Translations under genes and position numbers: made by a program
Shown here: in pieces, positions 60,765 to 64,000 of the stretch
How positions within the stretch are numbered: position 1 is the first letter of the stretch
Layout: each line of letters starts with the position of its first letter
The notes under the pieces: model-generated
Database searches by the model: none
What the model was told of the DNA's origin: nothing
The model's input: the letters and a program-made list of their open reading frames with translations, nothing else
Assembly: GCF_001679725.1 (NCBI RefSeq)
Contig: NZ_CP016282.1
Location: 2,046,001 to 2,110,000, forward strand
DNA from: Cryobacterium arcticum
GTDB taxonomy: Bacteria > Actinomycetota > Actinomycetes > Actinomycetales > Microbacteriaceae
DNA length: 64,000 nucleotides
Direction: 5' to 3'

Positions 60765-62340
60765 ATTCGGGGTGTTCATCCATCCAGGCCAGCCACTTGG
60801 CGACGCCGGCGTCGTGCTCTTCCACGGTGGTGGAGAAGATGGTCTCGCCGGTGTCCAGGTTCCACGTCACGAAGAATAGCCAGGTTCCGTCCGCGGGGTG
60901 CAGGGCCGCATCGATGGCGAGGTCGCCGGGGTTGCTGATCGGCCCGACCGGCGGGCCCGGGTGCACGTAGGTGTTGTACGCGTTGTTGGCGTCGGCGCGT
61001 TCGGCATCCGTCGTGGTGACCAGGTGGGTGTTCCCGGTGCCGTAGGCCACGGTGGCGTCGGACTGCAGCAGCCCGCTCTCCCACTGGGCCGGGTCGAGAC
61101 GGTTGTAGAACACCCGCGACACCTTGAAGTAGTCGTCCTTCAGGCCCGCCTCACGCTGGATCAGCGACGCCATCACGATGGTCTTCCACCGGTCGGCCGG
61201 CGCGACACCGGCCGTATCGAGGGCCTGGAACTGGCGGTCGACGAGCGTCTTGATCGCATCATGAGCGGTCGTTCCCGGCTGGAACGTGTACGTGGCGGGG
61301 AAGAGGAATCCCTCCAGGCTCGTGGCCTCGGCGGGGAGTCCGAACCCGGACAGGTCGGCCGCGGCCGCCTGCAGGTCGGCCAGAGGAATATCGGTGCCCT
61401 CGGACATCGAGGTGAGCACATCAACTGCCGCTGTGCCCTCGGGGATGACCACAGTGAGCTCCTGACGGGACTCCGGGTCCTGCAGGGCCGTGAGTGCGGC
61501 CTGGGCGCTCATCTGCGACGCGAGCTGGTAGGCGCCGGGCTGGAAGACCGGGTCTGTCGCCTGGGCGAGGAGAAGGTTGTAGAAGGCGTCGTAGCTCTTG
61601 ACGACGTCCTGGTCCACCAGGGTGTTGGCGATATCGGAGCCGGTGTCGCCGTCGTGGATCATGACGAGCACTTCACCGGAACCCGATCCCTCGTAGTCCT
61701 CCGGGCCCTGCGTCGCCGCGATCAGCTGGCTGATGGGCCCCTGCAGGGCGAAGGCGGCCGCGCCCATCAGGGCGAGGAGCACGACGAGGACGATCAGGCA
61801 GCCCCAGGCACCCTTGCGCCGGGGCTTCTTCTCGGCGGGAAGGCCGGACAGCTGTGCCCGGCGGTTCGCGCGGCTCTCGCGCCCGGTCCGCCCGGCGGCC
61901 GGGTCTGCGGGAGGAGCCGTGCTAGGCCCCGCCGCGGCAGTGCCGGATGCAGGGGTGGGGGGCATGTCAGCAGCGCCGGCCGGGACGCCGAAGCCGAGAC
62001 CGGCGAACGGGTTGTTCTCCGCCGCCCACGCGGCGGATGAGGTGTCGGCAGGCGCTGGGTCTGCAGGAGCTGGGTCTTCAGGCGCCTGCGCGACGGGCGC
62101 TGGGTCTGCAGGCGCTGAGTCTGCAGGCGCTGAGTCTGCAGGCGCTGGGTCTGCAGGCGCCTGCGCGCCGGCCGCTGAAGCGGCATCCGCGCCGTCAGAC
62201 ATACCGGGCTGAGCCTCTCGGGCCGCCTGCGCGTCCCGGGCCGCCTGAGCCTCACGCAGTGCGCGCCTGCTGGTCGGCGGGCGGTCGCCCTGGGCGCCCG
62301 ACAGATTGCTGTCGGGTGATTCCGGCGGACTAACTGCCAC
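60757..62340 (-). CDS. mltG: Endolytic murein transglycosylase MltG
   Basis: Membrane-anchored lytic enzyme that sets the end of growing peptidoglycan strands. The 527-residue protein has a long cytoplasmic tail (about 1-175, Ala/Pro/Asp-rich), one membrane helix (about 182-205) and an external YceG domain (about 220-527). The catalytic Glu region is SLIQREAGLKDDYFKVSRVFYNRL, followed by LQSDATVAYGTG and the C-terminal NPGDLAIDAALHP. The tail contains a DNA-level tandem repeat. GTG at 62340 lies two bases after ruvX. The mltG-ruvX-alaS neighbourhood is typical. Confidence 0.95.
   Translation of the reverse strand: MAVSPPESPDSNLSGAQGDRPPTSRRALREAQAARDAQAAREAQPGMSDGADAASAAGAQAPADPAPADSAPADSAPADPAPVAQAPEDPAPADPAPADTSSAAWAAENNPFAGLGFGVPAGAADMPPTPASGTAAAGPSTAPPADPAAGRTGRESRANRRAQLSGLPAEKKPRRKGAWGCLIVLVVLLALMGAAAFALQGPISQLIAATQGPEDYEGSGSGEVLVMIHDGDTGSDIANTLVDQDVVKSYDAFYNLLLAQATDPVFQPGAYQLASQMSAQAALTALQDPESRQELTVVIPEGTAAVDVLTSMSEGTDIPLADLQAAAADLSGFGLPAEATSLEGFLFPATYTFQPGTTAHDAIKTLVDRQFQALDTAGVAPADRWKTIVMASLIQREAGLKDDYFKVSRVFYNRLDPAQWESGLLQSDATVAYGTGNTHLVTTTDAERADANNAYNTYVHPGPPVGPISNPGDLAIDAALHPADGTWLFFVTWNLDTGETIFSTTVEEHDAGVAKWLAWMDEHPEYG
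62097..62156 (-). repeat. 15-bp tandem repeat inside mltG
   Basis: Four units of the type GCGCTGAGTCTGCAG (62097-62111, 62112-62126, 62127-62141, 62142-62156) encode ADSAP/ADPAP repeats in the cytoplasmic tail of MltG. The units differ by one base. Slippage would change tail length in steps of five residues without a frameshift. Confidence 0.88.
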
Positions 62341-62342
62341 GA

Positions 62343-62819
62343 TTACGGCCTTCCGGTGGTGTCGACAGGCGCGCCGGCTGGTTTGCCCGAGGCCCGTTCC
62401 GTATCAAGAGCGTGCTGCAAAATGATAGTCGCGGCGACCTGATCGACGACTGGACGCTGGGTGCGGGTGCTGCGGCCGCTCGTGCGGAGCGCGGCCTGGG
62501 CGGACACCGTGGACAGTCGCTCGTCGACGAGGCGCACGGGGACCGTCAGCGCCCCGGCCAGCGCAGCGGCAAAGGCGACGGCGTCCTCGGTGGAGGCGGT
62601 GTGACGCCCGGACAGCCCCAGCGGCAGCCCCACGATGACTTCGACGGCGTCCAGCTCGGTCACGATCGCGGTGAGGCGAGCGAGGTCGTCCGGCGCTGCC
62701 GTGCCGCGTTGCCGCGGCACGGTCTCGACGGGGGTGGCGAGCATGCCGTGGAAGTCGCTGCGGGCAACGCCGATCCGCACGGTTCCGACATCGACTCCCA
62801 CCCGCACACCCGTTCGCAT
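62343..62819 (-). CDS. ruvX: RuvX/YqgF Holliday-junction resolvase-like nuclease
   Basis: RNase H-fold protein, 158 residues, of the YqgF family with a role in 16S rRNA end maturation and possibly junction resolution. The N-terminus MRTGVRVGVDVGTVRIGVARSD has the first catalytic Asp. VGLPLGLSGR and RLVDERLSTVSA have the other acidic residues. It lies between alaS and mltG, three bases after the alaS stop. Confidence 0.96.
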   Translation of the reverse strand: MRTGVRVGVDVGTVRIGVARSDFHGMLATPVETVPRQRGTAAPDDLARLTAIVTELDAVEVIVGLPLGLSGRHTASTEDAVAFAAALAGALTVPVRLVDERLSTVSAQAALRTSGRSTRTQRPVVDQVAATIILQHALDTERASGKPAGAPVDTTGRP

Positions 62820-62822
62820 GGC

Positions 62823-64000
62823 TTAGCGGGCCACCAGCGTGCGGAGCGTGCTGAGCGCCTCGGGGATCGCGGCCACGTTCGTTCCGCCGCCCTGCGCCAG
62901 GTCGTCCTTGCCGCCGCCGCCACCACCGAGGATGCCGGCCAGCTGCTTGGCCAGCGCGCCGGCCTTCGCACCGGCGTCGCGGGCCGCGGCATTGGTTGCG
63001 ACGATCACGACGGGCTTGTCCGCCACGGTGGCGGCCAGGGCCACGACAGCCGGCGCGGAGCCGAGGCGTTCCCGGGTGCCGGTGACGAGCATCCGCACGT
63101 CATCGGCCGAGTGGAGCACGCCCAGATCCTCGGCCACCACGGTGAGGTCGCCGATCCGGGTCGCCGCTGCGACGAGAGCGGGCACCCGGTCGCTGAGCGC
63201 GCGGGCTTCGAAGCCGGCGATCTTCTTCTCGGCCGCCTTGAGGCTCTGCATCAGGTCCATGATCTTGGCCGGCAGCTGCTCGCGCGGGGTCTTGAGGTTG
63301 CTGGTGAGCTGCGACACGATGGCGCGCTCGGCGGCCAGATCGCGGAACGCCTCGAGCCCGACCAGGGACTCGACCCGGCGGTTGGTGGACCCGACGGACG
63401 CCTCGCTGACCAGGTTGATCATGCCGATCTCGGAGCTGGTGGACACGTGGGTGCCGGCGCAGAGCTCACGCGACCAGGGGCCGCCGATGTCGACGACACG
63501 CACCCGGTCGCCGTACTTCTCGCCGAACAGTGCCATCGCCCCGAGAGCCTTGGCCTCGGCCAGCGGCAGCTCGCGGGTGGTGACCTGCAGGTTGTCGCGG
63601 ATGGCGTTGTTGGAGATCTCCTCGATCTCACTGCGGGTGGCCGGGGACAGCGCCTGGTTCCAGGAGAAGTCGAGGCGGAAGAAGCCGGCCTTGTTGTACG
63701 AACCGGACTGGTGCGCGTTCGGGCCGAGCACCTGGCGCAGGGCCGCGTGCAGGATGTGCGTGCCCGAGTGCGCCTGCCGGGCGCCGCGGCGCCAATCGGG
63801 GTCGACGACGCTCGTGGCGGAGTCGCCCACGCCGACCTCGCCGCTGGTGACCTGCACCTTGTGGCTGATCAGTCCCTTGACGGGCTTCTGCACGTCGAGC
63901 ACCTCGAGCTCGTAGCCCGGGCCCACGATGAGGCCGGCGTCGGCCTCCTGGCCACCAGACTCGGCGTACAGCGCTGTCTCGGCGAGGATGACCTCGGCGA
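62823..64000 (-). CDS. alaS: Alanine-tRNA ligase (5' end missing)
   Basis: C-terminal 391 residues of alanyl-tRNA synthetase; the frame continues past the window edge. Seen here are YAESGGQEAD at the start of the editing domain, then the editing zinc ligands HSGTHILHAAL and CAGTHVSTSSEIG. These clear Ser and Gly mischarging. The C-Ala oligomerisation region with a GGGGGGKDDLAQGGG end follows. The missing part is the catalytic and tRNA acceptor domain (about 490 residues). The stop is three bases before ruvX. Confidence 0.97.
   Translation of the reverse strand, partial: AEVILAETALYAESGGQEADAGLIVGPGYELEVLDVQKPVKGLISHKVQVTSGEVGVGDSATSVVDPDWRRGARQAHSGTHILHAALRQVLGPNAHQSGSYNKAGFFRLDFSWNQALSPATRSEIEEISNNAIRDNLQVTTRELPLAEAKALGAMALFGEKYGDRVRVVDIGGPWSRELCAGTHVSTSSEIGMINLVSEASVGSTNRRVESLVGLEAFRDLAAERAIVSQLTSNLKTPREQLPAKIMDLMQSLKAAEKKIAGFEARALSDRVPALVAAATRIGDLTVVAEDLGVLHSADDVRMLVTGTRERLGSAPAVVALAATVADKPVVIVATNAAARDAGAKAGALAKQLAGILGGGGGGKDDLAQGGGTNVAAIPEALSTLRTLVAR

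Overview
The window is a gene-dense, high-GC chromosomal segment from an actinobacterium. Protein sequences, gene order and a PyrR-type pyr leader fit the order Micrococcales and most likely the family Microbacteriaceae (a Cryobacterium-like organism is my best guess, from general resemblance only). I see 53 protein-coding loci: 50 intact, two cut by the window ends and one frameshifted. There is one tRNA. Nearly every gene lies on the minus strand, so the layout below follows transcription, from high to low coordinates. I see no prophage, insertion sequence, CRISPR array or rRNA.

Right end (64000 to 56783): alaS (5' end outside the window), ruvX, mltG, aroE, aroC, aroK and aroB run as a tight, partly overlapping series. 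They supply alanyl-tRNA, rRNA maturation, cell-wall chain termination and the shikimate pathway. From 56620 to 52336 comes an accessory aldehyde module: a GAF-domain regulator, a frameshifted DUF6518 membrane gene, an acetaldehyde-type dehydrogenase and a DUF779 gene. Then follow aroQ, efp, nusB, a DUF4190-thioredoxin fusion and an unrecognised plus-strand gene (48613-49602).

Middle (48239 to 30252): pyrR, pyrB, pyrC, a small PH-like membrane gene, carA, carB, pyrF and a fused mIHF-guanylate kinase gene form the pyrimidine operon. It is headed by a hairpin with a PyrR-type loop just before the pyrR ribosome-binding site. It continues into rpoZ, coaBC, metK, priA, fmt, rsmB and rpe.

Left-centre (30196 to 15214): hisE, hisG, hisF and hisI lead directly into trpE, two small membrane-protein genes, trpC, trpB and trpA, most of them overlapping or abutting. 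Then come lgt, gltB and gltD. The his, trp and glt genes couple histidine and tryptophan synthesis to glutamine/glutamate supply.

Left end (15124 to 1): pyk, a tRNA-Leu(CAA), an ANTAR response regulator, a plus-strand hotdog thioesterase, polA, a DUF885 gene, rpsA, coaE, uvrB and uvrA (3' end outside the window). A nested cluster of REP-like repeats sits between DUF885 and rpsA, and a related copy lies near 48390.

The window is mostly core metabolism and information processing. I do not find a convincing new multigene system. The points most worth follow-up are the mIHF-Gmk fusion, the REP-like cluster, the pyr leader hairpin, the frameshifted DUF6518 gene, the orphan gene at 48613, and the aldehyde module with its candidate operators.
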